DNA of 64,000 bases from Lingula anatina (Eukaryota > Brachiopoda > Lingulata > Lingulida > Lingulidae), in NCBI RefSeq assembly GCF_001039355.2, contig NW_019774258.1, positions 460,410 to 524,409 of the forward strand, read 5' to 3'. The notes beneath the pieces were generated by a model that ran no database searches, had not been told where the DNA came from, and was given only the letters and a program-made list of their open reading frames with translations. Position numbers and translations under genes: made by a program. Below, one piece after another: positions 39,501 to 50,940 of the stretch (positions within the stretch are counted from its first letter, which is position 1; every line of letters begins with the position of its first letter).

Positions 39501-42500
39501 ATCCACCCCTGGACAGATGGCAGCAGTGTGAAGGCCAACTGTCAGTCTTCTTGTCGCCATGCCAACCAGTCACCACTCACCTTGCTCCTCCCCTTGTCAT
39601 GGATGGCATAGTGTGTATGTCAGCTGTCAGTCTTCCTGTCACCATGTCAACTTGTCACATGACTCACCTTGCTCCTCCCCTTGTCATGGATGGCAGTAGT
39701 GTATATGTCAGCTGTCGGTCACCTTGGGTGGTGGCCAAGCACTGGTCAGCTATCTCCATCAGGGGTATACTGACCTAAATGGGAAAGGTCAACATTTATA
39801 CTGGTAACAGCAAGATCTGCACTTAAGCAATATGTCTTATTATTTCTGTATTCTTCATCTGCCACAGGACCAAGAGACAGTCAACAAAATTGAATTATAT
39901 CTATTTTATGTCGGTCTTTAATTAGATGCCTGATCTAAAATTAATGGAGTACAGATGCATCCTGTGTTTAAAGTAAATAAATAAACAAACGCACATACAC
40001 ACACGCACTAGTGTCACACAAGATAATGTAGACATGTTTCAATAGCAGACTTCCCATTTGTACACAAAACATTACTTCACTCGGGGAAACAGGAAAAATT
40101 GAATAATGCTGAACCATTGCATTTAGAGGAAGCCCAGGTCTACCTGACAGACCAGAACAAGTGTGATATCAACATGTCATAATCCTACTGCAGTACTCAC
40201 ATGTCCTATAACAAAGTCCATCTCTGGCTTGATGACCCGGAACTGTTTGTCCACTTTGGCTGAGGTCTTGCACCACACACAGATGTTGAAGTATTTATGA
40301 TGGTCCTGGACTTCAAATGTGAAGTTTTCATTCCACTTTGGCTCCTACAATAAAGATCACATATCAATAATGTATGCTACAAATGTCATTCATCATGTTT
40401 TTGTTGTTTTTTTTCAAAATTACATTTAATTTTTACTGAAAGAAAAAAATCATAAATTTAGTTCATGCCTGCTATTTACCTGTGGTTATTTAAAAAGACA
40501 TAATCACAGTTGGTAATGGTCTAAAATTTCAGTGTTCTTAAGGATGAGGCTCCTGTATAAATTTTTTACTACTTTTTCTCCAGCTGTGTATCTCTATTAA
40601 TTTTTTCTCCAGTTACAGGTAACCTTGTAACAAACATAATAATGATCATTTCTTCAGTATAACAACTTTAGCCCATTCCCTGATAGAGGTGTCATATTAG
40701 AAACAGAAATGTGACTTTTTACCATTGTTTGAAGAAAATATCAACATAAATTTTAAAGACATGTTAAAGAGCTGATATTCACCACTGCATAAGTGACTAA
40801 AGATGTCTTTCTCAGGTCCATGTCAGTCTCTGTGTCAGCCCGGTCTCTGGTGGTACGGATGTGGAGTGGAGGCAGGTCTATATCTGGCAGGCTCATGTTG
40901 TCTGAGGGGATGGAGGGCTGGAATTTTTATAGACATACTAAGTTAGACCTTTATTTGGAAAAAAATTATTCAGGATTTCATCAAGTTGCTTATTATCCCT
41001 ATAAGGTTGCCATGCAAAAAAAAAGTTAAGATTATTACAATCTGCAAACATGTCTTCAAGTCCTAACTTTATTTTTACTGTCATGAGAGAATATCATCTC
41101 ATTTTTTTCAAATTATAACTCAACCAAGAAAAGTGAATCAAAGTCAAAGATACAAATACACTTTTTCTTGAATAATAGGCTTGGCCTCTATGGCCCCATT
41201 TAGAATAGGAGACTTACTAGTTTGAGGGTCAAATATGGCTGACTCACTTATATAGGATTAGATGTCAAGCTTTGTAGTGGGTTGCCATATTTGACCCTCA
41301 GACTAGTAAGTCCCTTATTCTGAATGCGGCCTATGGTAAACATCAGCCCACCAATATTATGTGTAAATAATGGAATACCATAGTTAAAAAAACAGGTAGA
41401 AGATTTAAGTACATATAAGTGCTGAGTTAAAAGCAAATTACTTCTTCCTTGGTATTTAAAGAAGGATCACTATGGGTTCTACAAGATGCCAAACTGTCTC
41501 CACTTGAAACACTGTCCTTGACCTTGTCTTTGAGCTTGACCACTTCGACAGCTGGGTCTTCCTTCACTACGGCAGGGGCTGACACACTGGGCAAGGGTGT
41601 GGCCTTTGATGATGACGAGTTTGTTCCTTTGGATTCTAATCAATTTAGTAGACAATTTATGGTAACATTTAAATGTTAATAAATTCAAATACAAGCTTTG
41701 AATGAGTTTTAATTAATGTCCTTGTCAGTGTATTAATGATAAAACTTACAAAAGATTTTAAACAGTAGTATTAAGCAAGGTCATCTATCCAATGTCTGCA
41801 GTGACACCTAGTGGACAATGTTGTAATCAAAGTCTAGCAAATAGACCAAAAGCTTGGCAAACTATAAGAATTTTACACAGTGTCAGTAAGTTTAAACTTT
41901 CATGAATAAAGCTTACATTTTGTTTGTTTACCTTTCACTACAATGCAGCTTATGTGTGTGTAATCATTTTTTAAATTAGCAAATGTCAAATTACCATTGC
42001 CCTGTTTAGTCATTCTCTTCCTCAAGAACATGGGCTGTTTGGGTAGGAACGGAAATCGGCGTCTCTGCAGCGGAGATCCCTCACCACTGGTGGCGCCACT
42101 GTAGCTACTCTCCAGCTTGTCTCCGTCAACACCGTTCACTGCGGCCTCGGTGATGTTGATGAAGTCTTCATATGGCTCTGTGTAAATGCTTTGAGTGTCT
42201 GGGCCAGGTTCCTGGATAATATACAGATATCACTTGGCTTAAACATGTGTTAAAAAAGAGAGACATTATAATCTAATCTAAATTCTATCCAATTCATGGT
42301 TTCTTTCTGCACCAGCTATCTGACACTTCCTCTTTGCTTTTTTGTTTTTTTGTTATCCAATTAGCTGCATGCTCATTGTCATTACATGTTATCAATTTTT
42401 ACAAAAAAATGTTTCTTTATTTATTCAGCATTGTAAATGAGCCAAATATATTAAACCATTTGATATCAGTGAATTCTCTTTCAATCTGATCAATCTTGGT

Positions 42501-45500
42501 TATCATTCACACGACTATATTGAAAACAATGTTTTGTGTAGTTTATCTTCTCCATAACTGTAATGTTTCTAACATTTTAGAATACAAATCTGCTGCTTTT
42601 TTTCCAACAACAAAAGATGATACATAAATTATCTTCACCTTGAGACTGAGCCTGTCCTCCTCCAACTCATCTCCACTTAACTGCTGAACATTCTTCTTCT
42701 TGGGTTTCACTACAGACACTCTCTCCATACGCAAGTTGAATCTGTAATACAATAGGAAATATAAAACATTAGACTGCAATTCCATGTACGTAGTTAATTT
42801 CTTAACCTGAATAGCTATTGTTCATAAAGTAAATCAAATAATAGGAAATTTAAAACATTACAATGTAATGCCATAAAGTTACTTTTTTCATTGTGAATAG
42901 CGTATAATAAATCAATTTTGCTTGTGCATTAAATATTTTCTTAAAGATTGAGTACTTTACAATTTCCTGTTGGCCACTTCAGAGTTGAATTAAAAATCAT
43001 GTAATTCTGTGATGATCATGAGGAGCAAAGAACTCATGTCTGCCTACTTTTCTCCAGCTTGTTTGATCAATTTTGCAGCTTGTTTTTCTGAGTTGATCTT
43101 GACACCATTGACTGCTGACATGATGTCACCCTGGAATATATGTGGTTTTATGTGACATTAAGTTAATACATTATTTATTTATTTTTATTTATTTTTTTAT
43201 TTATGCACACATAACTGACATAATTTAATCACATAATTACTTTGAAAGTGTATGTAACCTGGTCATTTAGTTATATTCTTCCTAATCAGCAATTAACATA
43301 GCAAACATTACTAATCAGACAACTGATGAACACAAACACACACACACACGGGTCAATACAAAGTCCCTTATATTTCAATGTGAATACATAGGGGGTTTAC
43401 CTATCAATATGCCCTAAAACCTACATGAGCCTTAATTTCTGTATCTATTCAACATAGGTGTATTTCATGGTGCTCAAAGCTGATGAACATTTCCAATAAC
43501 ACTTTACCTTTTTTATATTTCCTTCCTTGGCTGGGGAGTTATCAAACACAGCCTCTATAACCAGAACATTTTCATATTTGTCCACATTAAATTCCTGGAA
43601 AGAAAAAAAAAACATTTCATATTACTTTATAAAATATTCAAATGGTAAAAATAGAAATTTATAATAGTAGTTACTGTTACCCTTCAAAACTTGTTAATAC
43701 ATTATAATAACATTTAAAAAAATGTCATGTATGGATTTGTTTTTTCATAAATGGTTCAACTTTCTACATAATCTTTTTTTTTCTTTTTACCTCTCTAAAA
43801 AGAAGTCCCAAATTTTGACCCACAGGTCTGTTTATTGGCACCTCATATGTTTTATATACTCTTCTCTTCTTCATAGCCAGGTCTACCCAAGGTGCACTAT
43901 CTGTTGAGAAAATATATCTCAATATTTCAAAATTAAAAGCTGTAAAGATTACTCTTCACTAATAATTTACAATTTTAATCTAGGCTAAAAAGTCACATTT
44001 GTACCTTAAATGGCATTATAGTAGGGTAAAATATTCTTTTAAATTTGTCATCTTGTGTATGCCACTTTTTTTACATCTTTTTTTAAACACATTCCTGTAA
44101 ATAATTCTTAAATCTCTGTTCGAGTACAGCAATATCAGTTCTTCAAAAGTTATTTAGAATCTATTTTGACATATGCTACAATAATCATATTCATAATGAT
44201 CAAGCCTACGTAGTGAATCTTAAGAATGGATCATCATCATCATCATCACCCGTTTTCTCAGTTTCTTTTTTATCATGTCACGTGTAGTATAGAGACCCAA
44301 CAAATGTACCAATTGCACCACTTTCAATACACAATTTATTGCAGAGCTGAGTTTGATGAAGCGTGTGTCTCACCAATAGCCAGTGTACAGTACAGGTGTG
44401 CATCTCCTCCATAGTCTGCCAGCCTGGAACAGGTGAGCTGGCCCACCTGTAGTCTACCTGTACAGATACTCCTCTCATCATGTCTCACATCAGGAAAGCT
44501 GGACTCGGGTTCTTGTTTGGGGAAGAGGGGACCATAGCGGATTTTATAGAATGGCAATGTGTGTTTCTTACGGATTGTACGCCTTAACTGAATTTGGAAA
44601 AAAAATCAGAAATATATCATATTGCTTCATATTGTCATCAGAACAATTGTCTGTGGCTAGTTAACTGATGGAACATGCCATATTTGGGCCACAGACCTCA
44701 ACATTTCATGAAAGATTTCTCTTTCCCATTCTAATTTTTCTAAAACTAGACATCAGAGTCCACACAGACCTTTAGGTTTTGATGATTAATCTTGATCTTC
44801 ATCCATACCTGATTAACAATTAGAGATGTCAGTTGTGGAATGGGTCTTCCTTCAAACCTGGAATCCACTTCAAATTCCATAATAGGTTCCTAAAATTAGT
44901 AGAAAGCAGTTAGATACCAGAAATAAGCACTATAACTTACAGGGATACAAACAGCAGATTCTGCAATATATCATAATGTAAAAAAAGCATGAAAGTTATA
45001 TTTATGCCTTTATATGATAATGATCCACTGACATAGACCTAAAAGATACTTCTCAGCATAAACTGCACTGTACAAGTATTTACTTATCATTTTAATTAAA
45101 CCATGGCAACATCTCCCTCCCCCCCCCCCTCCAAAAAATAATAATTATTGTTATCATTAAAACTTAAATATTTATCATGTTAATTCAGTGTGTAGAACAG
45201 TGCTCCTCTTACCTCATAAAATGTCAGAGACCAGTGTGTAAAAGGCAGCCTTGACAACTGTAAGCGCAGTCTTCCCTTCAGTTTGGACAGCTCCACAGAC
45301 AGGAAGGCAGACTTTCCAAATATGAGGTCTACATCTATTGCTAACTTGAAACCTCCAGAGTATTCAATGTCTAACTTCAAATCTAGTTCCTAGAAGGAAT
45401 TTTTGTGGGTTCCATACAGTGAATGAAAGTCTAAAAGTCTGAATGAAGACCAAGGCCAAATTATATAAAAAATTAGAATTTTTTATTATAATTTTTTTTT

Positions 45501-48005
45501 AGATATTTGATTTCTTCAAAAAAGAAAAAAAAAAGATGACAAATGAGTGTGAATAAAAGTATTTTTGCCTTCCAGTTTTCAAATGTAAACACCAATTAGT
45601 ATATTTGTGTTAAATATAACTTTATATCCCTCTGATTCCATTTTCCTTCATATCCCCATAGAACTAGAGCCATACCTCCATGCTCTGCCTGTCATCATGT
45701 AACTTGACAGCAGCCACTTTGGACGACTTCACCACAGGAAATGTATTCCCCAAAGTGTAATGCCGCACCTGTGATGAAACTATGACATGAAACTCTAATG
45801 TATAAATACAAAGTTACTGCTAAAAACAAGTTCTACAATAAAGTGAATATGACCTCAATGTAAAAGTCACTTACCCATTTTAATTTAAAAATGGCATCTT
45901 TCACTTAACAATTACACCAATAATTTCATTTTAGTTTTTGGTGTAATCCATGTACCAGTTTATGATGTAATTCTACTACTACTTACAAAGATTTCATCAA
46001 CTAATCTCCCTGTGGTAGTCCAAGCTCTAGTACACATGTACCAGTATATGATGTAATTCTACTACTACTTACAGAGATTTCATTGATCAACTAATCTCCC
46101 TGTGGTAGTCCAAGCTCTAGTACACATGTACCAGTTTATGATGTAATTCTACTACTACTTACAAAGATTTCATCAACTAATCTCCCTGTGGTAGTCCAAG
46201 CTCTAGTACACATGTACCAGTATATGATGTAATTCTACTACTACTTACAGAGATTTCATTGATCAACTAATCTCCCTGTGGTAGTCCAAGCTCTAGTACA
46301 CATGTACCAGTATATGATGTAATTCTACTACTACTTACAAAGACTTCATCAACTAATCTCCCTGTGGTAGTCCAAGCTCTAGTACACATGTACCAGTATA
46401 TGATGTAATTCTACTACTTACAGAGATTTCATCAACTAATCTCCCTGTGGTAGTCTGCAGAAGTTCTTCAAACTCTACATTCATCTTCTTGGTCACCCAT
46501 CTAGAAATAAAACAAGTAACCATGTAGGCAGCAATTTCGAGAACCAGTCCTGAAACACTGACATGTAGACAGATAAACACAAATCCCCAACACAAATAAA
46601 TCACGCATACATTGTATTCATCATTATCAAATTTTGGCATTCATTCAAATACCTGTCAAAACAATGTTGTAAACACTTTATATTTTACACCAAATCTGTC
46701 AAAAGAGAAGAATTTCATGAAAAAATTAAATCATTCTGGGAGTACATAATTGTCAAATAGTGAAGTCCTTCTATAATGTTAGTACTATACCAATTCTTAG
46801 TACAAATGAAGCCAAAAAATAATACATCTATTTTTAAAATTGTTCAGTTATTCTCCTCTTAGTAACAGTAGATTGTAAGTGTCACACTGGGAAGTATCAG
46901 GCTAAAAGTACTGAGTTTTTGGCTCAGACTGTTTTTTGACCACTTGCACTTTCCTATCTTTAACATCACGCTCGGCTGTCACCTTGATTGGATAGTAAAC
47001 GATTGTCGTAAAATCGCTAAATGATATTAAAATCGGGTGCATAAACTAGAAAACCACCTAGGACAACCTAAGACTGCCACATTAATCCAATACAATGCAA
47101 AAATAAACTATAACAAGTGGTTAAAGCCTTCAATCGAAATAAAATACTGCCGGGCATCGGAGCGGCCTAAAACTTGGCACGCTTACCGCTAATACTGCAG
47201 GCTACATCATCCCGTCGCTCGTTTGTAAAATTCCGTGCACAATCAAACCGTAAATCAAAATTCCACCTCTGATGTTTAAGTTGGTCCACTCTAACCTACC
47301 ATTACGAAAAAGAAGCCATGCCATTGGACAATGCGACCTCTGCGGTTACGTCATTTCCTGAATTGGATTGTTGAGAGGACCAAGATAAACATCAGGGGTG
47401 ATATTTGGTGATATTTGGCTTTACGGTTTGATTGTGCGTATGCCATGCACGGAATTTACAAACGAGCGACGGGATGATGTAGCCTGCAGTATTAGCGGTA
47501 AGCGTGCCAAGTTTTAGGCCGCTCCGATGCCCGGCAGTATTTTATTTCGATTATTCTGTTGGAACTGGATCAGGTTTGTTTCAGAAGCTCATTCTATTTT
47601 ATTGTCTCTATGGAGGTATATGGGGACTTTACGACATTCGGTTTGAAGGCTTTAAGGTGACAGCTGAGCGTGTTTAACATACTCTCTTATTCGTTTGGTG
47701 TCCTTCAGTTCTCTAAACAAGAACTGAACAAACAAGTTGAGGCTATCACAGCTGTCTTCTTTCGTTGGGTCAAGATTCAAGACCAGGTTCTGAAGTTCCT
47801 GCAAAATTAAATGAGAATAAGTGAATAAAAGTAAAATAAATGTAAAAAAAGATATTTATAAAATAAAAACATGCTGACCATTCAAATAAAATTTAAATAT
47901 TGCTTCCAAATATGAATTTTCATAGCCTTCATTGAATTTTTTGATAACCGGTCTCAACTTTGTTCTGGTTAGGCATACTGTATCATAGTTACTGTATAGC
48001 TTCAC

Positions 48006-48036
<31 letters not shown>

Positions 48037-48390
48037 CTAGTCTTATTATATATATAGAAATTACACAATTATTCTTCTAATGCGTTTTCATTTAATTCAC
48101 ATGAATTAATCAATAAAAGCTTAATTGCAGTTGGTAGTTTTTACAATACAGTCTAGTATATGTATAGAGATTCTTTATTGATACACCTTCACAAATAAGG
48201 TACAATCAAAGACAGTGCATCTTACAACATTTACCTGTGGCAACGCGGCTTTTGAAGTCTGTGCACCGTAAGGAATCTCGGAGACGGGCTGTCTCTGCAC
48301 GTAACGAGCGATAATATAGATCTGGACGACCAGCGTCAGGATTATTCCACACAGAAACGAGATCAAAATAAGCGCCAATGTGGGCAACAT
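33574..48390 (-). CDS. PDZD8: PDZD8, SMP/PDZ/C1 lipid-transfer tether of the ER
   Basis: ER membrane protein that tethers ER to mitochondria and endosomes and moves lipids. Exons: 48235-48390, 47683-47798, 46422-46500, 45676-45768, 45213-45389, 44809-44889, 44374-44587, 43791-43900, 43508-43594, 43048-43130, 42639-42741, 41995-42211, 41442-41635, 40783-40917, 40201-40344, 39668-39774, 38476-38697, 37914-37989, 37308-37402, 36942-37108, 36526-36653, 34251-34436, 33574-33903. All phases agree; 1,099 residues (human 1,154). Order: N-terminal TM (1-30); SMP (about 55-300; RWVTKK-like start, GGFKLAIDVDLIFGKSAF); PDZ (about 315-415; NLGLLFRE); C2-like (about 575-735; PKWNENFTFEV); C1 finger (about 776-828; H-x12-CNFC...CLMC...CHKKC); C-terminal coiled coil (about 960-1075). 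Exons near 34876-35745 duplicate 36526-37402 around a gap. Confidence 0.95.
36064..36243. other. Assembly gap (N run)
   Basis: 180 undetermined bases inside PDZD8. The sequence before it (about 34594-36063) matches the sequence after it (36244-37721). Confidence 1.
36244..37721. repeat. Second copy of a ~1.47-kb block (34594-36063) of PDZD8
   Basis: Both copies start TAATAATGGATCACCAATG, and the first ends TTTAATTAACACT exactly at the gap. They carry the same three exons: 34876-35003/36526-36653, 35285-35451/36942-37108 and 35651-35745/37308-37402. The first of these exons differs at a few codons (STMGSG against SSVGTG). One set must be dropped to keep a single C1 domain. Probably unmerged alleles. 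Confidence 0.85.
39412..39517. mobile_element. Fragment of a dispersed MITE-like repeat
   Basis: Shares a GTTAAAAATGGAGGATGG core, an AATAATTTGGAA block and a CCTCTCGATCCACCCCTG end with the element at 52568-52745. No intact second end is visible here. Confidence 0.45.
39495..39667 (-). repeat. Duplicated 5' splice site of PDZD8 exon 39668-39774
   Basis: The 3' end of the exon plus donor (CTCCTTGCT side, read on - as AGGAGCAAG|GTGAG) recurs 87 bp downstream in the intron, with a decoy donor at 39580. A further partial unit lacking the donor follows (about 39517-39575). Units share GTCAGTCTTCYTGTCRCCAT. Confidence 0.75.
41192..41331. mobile_element. Short foldback element in a PDZD8 intron
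   Basis: The arms form an imperfect hairpin: GACTTACTAGTTTGAGGGTC at the left, and the complement of GACCCTCAGACTAGTAAGTC at the right. The arms run about 48 bp each around a 45-bp loop, with GGCC at both tips. Confidence 0.65.
45986..46421 (-). repeat. Tandem array of a PDZD8 5' splice site (5 decoys plus the real one)
   Basis: Each unit holds the last ~30 bases of exon 46422-46500 and its GTAAGTAG donor. Donor G positions are 46421 (real), 46338, 46248, 46162, 46072 and 45986; spacings 83, 90, 86, 90, 86. The 4-base difference is a TGAT insertion near the exon end, so the array grew as 176-bp dimers. Confidence 0.9.
46967..47672. mobile_element. 706-bp foldback DNA transposon with 8-bp target duplication
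   Basis: Ends CACGCTCGGCTGTCACCTT and the complement of AAGGTGACAGCTGAGCGTG; flanked by TTTAACAT at 46959-46966 and 47673-47680. Inner arms of about 105 bp (CGAAATAAAATACTGCCGGG onward at 47137; mirrored near 47450-47555) are nearly perfect. There is no transposase. An 8-bp duplication fits the hAT superfamily (P and Merlin-type elements also make 8 bp). The right-hand duplication abuts the PDZD8 5' splice site. Confidence 0.85.
48006..48034. repeat. Poly(A) tract
   Basis: About 29 consecutive A in the first PDZD8 intron. No element end could be tied to it. Confidence 0.9.
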
Positions 48391-49419
48391 GATGATTCAC
48401 CCTGTTTGTAAACAGAAACTGTCGCTTCTCTATGTCGAGAAAATGAATGACTCGCTCTTGAACCCTTGCTAAAAAATAAAATGCGTATCCGACAAACTTC
48501 ACAGTGCTAAGGTTAGCGCAGCATCTGCTGTGAATGCCCTCTTCTAATCACATTGTCTGCAGTACTTCAACCGTGCATTTTACACATAAAGTTTTTTTCT
48601 GAAATAATCTATATGGGCGCCGCCATTTTTTATTCACATAATTATTGCCAAGACAAGCTACAGGTGCATGCATAATCGTTGATAAGTTATTTTCCACTGT
48701 AGACAAAACTCAACAGCTGATGATCCATACACTTTATAAGAATAGGTAAAAAATGGAAATAACACCCACTTCAGTCCCAGAAAGGAATTCTGACCGATAG
48801 AGTGGCATGTAAGTACATGAATAAATTTTAGAAGTATCATTATGCGATACAAGAAATCCACATCCTTTAGAACGCCCATTTTTTAAATCTGATTTCTCAA
48901 GGACAAATTAGAAAATGACACACACTGGCAATCAAACTGTTTGATGTTGATTTTTACGCATGATGACGACGTGTGAAAATCTGCTTCGCCAAAACAAAAG
49001 TGCACAAAAAAGTAGCTCAATGGTCTCTTGAGTTAAAAAAAGAACTATAACATTAATGTTAGTAATTATATGATATACCACAAAAATGTGTTTGCAATTT
49101 TATTCAAGATTTTGTGATACTTAATATCTGTGCTAATGCAAGACTTTTGTGCTAACTGTACTTAAGCACTGATATGAACAATATACTTACAATAGCACTG
49201 TAGCACAATAGTTTTATTAAAATATGAAAACAAAAAATGATTATTCATACTATATGTATATATGCAGTCAGATACTGTTACTAGCAGCAGTAGTAGTAGT
49301 AGTACTAGTAGTAGTAGTAGTAGTGCTGACAGTGAATGAAAAGGACTTCTTAAGGCTATTGCACTATCAGTATAAACACCATCACATGTGATTTACTGAT
49401 TTCTTCCCCAATATTTCAG
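48391..49419. other. Intergenic region between PDZD8 and the zinc-finger gene
   Basis: Contains PDZD8 5' flank, then AT-rich sequence and an AGT-trinucleotide run at about 49283-49323. Any 5' exon of the zinc-finger gene would lie here; I could not identify one. Confidence 0.5.
48619..48629 (-). promoter_or_regulatory. YY1-type core promoter motif upstream of PDZD8
   Basis: On the - strand it reads AAAATGGCGGC, the YY1 consensus that commonly sits just past the start site in TATA-less animal promoters. It lies 229 bp upstream of the PDZD8 ATG and in the gene's orientation. Confidence 0.5.
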
Positions 49420-49539
49420 TTTGCAAGGGCCAACACAACCACAAAGAAGTATACAAGAAAGAATGCAAAAATTGAGGTCATTGAAGCTGCTGATAATTGT
49501 ATAGCACCACCCAGTGACTTACCAGCTCCAGTCGGCAAA

Positions 49540-50940
49540 ATGGCAGGCAATGTAGAGACAGAAGAGCTTTCATTTGATGCACAGCAAATTAATCCAATAA
49601 TAGACACCCATAAGTGCAAATACTGTGACAAATCTTTCAGTTTGAAAAGTGACCTGGACAGGCATGAAGTAAGCTCTCATGGTGAAAAAACTCAGCAGGG
49701 AGATCTTGTGAAACCATATCAATGCAAATACTGTGATCAGAGATTTGTTTTGAAAAAAGATCGAGAAAAACATGAAAAATCCCATGAGGGAGATATGGAG
49801 AAGCAATATAAATGCAAATATTGCAGCAAATCATTCATTTCCAAAAGCGATGTTGACAGACATGAAGCGACTCACTATGGGGATCTGGAGAAACCATATA
49901 AATGTCAATATTGTGAAAAGAGGTTTTCACACAAAGAGAGCCAGAACAGACACGAGAAAACTCACTTTGAAGATAAAACATACAAGTGTCAGTATTGTGA
50001 CAAGGTTTTTGCACAGAGGGAAAGCCAAGTGAGACATGAAAAAACTCACTCTGGAGAGAAGCCATACAAGTGCCAATTCTGTGACAGTTCATTTTATAGA
50101 AAGTTTAGCTTCGTAGAGCATCAGAGAACTCACAGTGGGGAAAGACCCTACAAATGTCTTTTCTGCTGTAAGACGTTCTCCCAGAAGGGAAGCATGGCAC
50201 AACATGAGAAAACTCACACTGGAGAAAAACCTTACAAATGCAGGTTCTGTGACAAGAGCTTTATTCAAAAGTCAAATTGTGCTAAACATGAAAGAGTTCA
50301 CACTGGTGAGAAGCCCTATAAGTGTCAATATTGTGACACTGCATTCTCACTGAAAAATAAATGTGTGTGGCATGAAAGGACTCACACAGGTGAAAAACCC
50401 TACAAATGCCAGTTCTGTGAGAAGTTGTTTTCTCAAAGGTCAAACTGTCTTATGCATGAAAGAATTCACACTGGAGAGAAGCCTTACCAATGTAAATTCT
50501 GCGATAGTGCATTTGCTCGGAAGTTCACTCTTGTAGAACATGAGAGGATTCACACTGGAGAAAAACCATACAAGTGCGAATTCTGTGACAAGTCATTTGC
50601 CCAGCGAGTTGTGTGGGAGATGCATGTAAAGATTCACAGTGATAACAAGCCATATAAATGTCAGTACTGTGACAAAGCATTCATTCTCAACATACGGAGG
50701 GTAAAACATGAAAAGACTCATAAAAATGAGAAATTACTGGATTCAAACAATAGAAAAAAAATGGATTCAAACAATGAGAAAGAGAAATCATCTGCAAATG
50801 TACATGTTAAGGATAAACCTCAGCATGATTCTAACCATAAAAAGAAATCTCACATGGTCATAATCAATAAAAAGAAATCTATTGAAAATGCCAATAGTAA
50901 AGAGAAAGCAGAAGGAGACGCGGCTACACAGCCTGAGTGA
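49540..50940 (+). CDS. C2H2 zinc-finger protein, 13 fingers
   Basis: 466 residues from this ATG, probably a nuclear DNA-binding regulator. Thirteen C2H2 fingers run from residue 26 (CKYCDKSF) to about 397; most are joined by TGEKPYKC-type linkers, while fingers 1-5 have variant linkers (for example GDLEKPY). A Lys/Asn-rich tail of about 70 residues follows. The reading frame stays open upstream to a good acceptor (TTTCAG, exon from 49420; 40 extra codons starting FARANTTKK), so a spliced 5' exon may exist and the ATG at 49540 may not be the true start. No KRAB, BTB or SET domain is seen. Orthology is not assigned, because such arrays evolve fast. Confidence 0.85.
   Translation: MAGNVETEELSFDAQQINPIIDTHKCKYCDKSFSLKSDLDRHEVSSHGEKTQQGDLVKPYQCKYCDQRFVLKKDREKHEKSHEGDMEKQYKCKYCSKSFISKSDVDRHEATHYGDLEKPYKCQYCEKRFSHKESQNRHEKTHFEDKTYKCQYCDKVFAQRESQVRHEKTHSGEKPYKCQFCDSSFYRKFSFVEHQRTHSGERPYKCLFCCKTFSQKGSMAQHEKTHTGEKPYKCRFCDKSFIQKSNCAKHERVHTGEKPYKCQYCDTAFSLKNKCVWHERTHTGEKPYKCQFCEKLFSQRSNCLMHERIHTGEKPYQCKFCDSAFARKFTLVEHERIHTGEKPYKCEFCDKSFAQRVVWEMHVKIHSDNKPYKCQYCDKAFILNIRRVKHEKTHKNEKLLDSNNRKKMDSNNEKEKSSANVHVKDKPQHDSNHKKKSHMVIINKKKSIENANSKEKAEGDAATQPE

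Noticed and set aside
46967-47672. Foldback element as an intron-creating element (introner)
   Set aside because: The intron extends about 460 bp beyond the element to its acceptor at 46501, so the element lies inside an existing intron.
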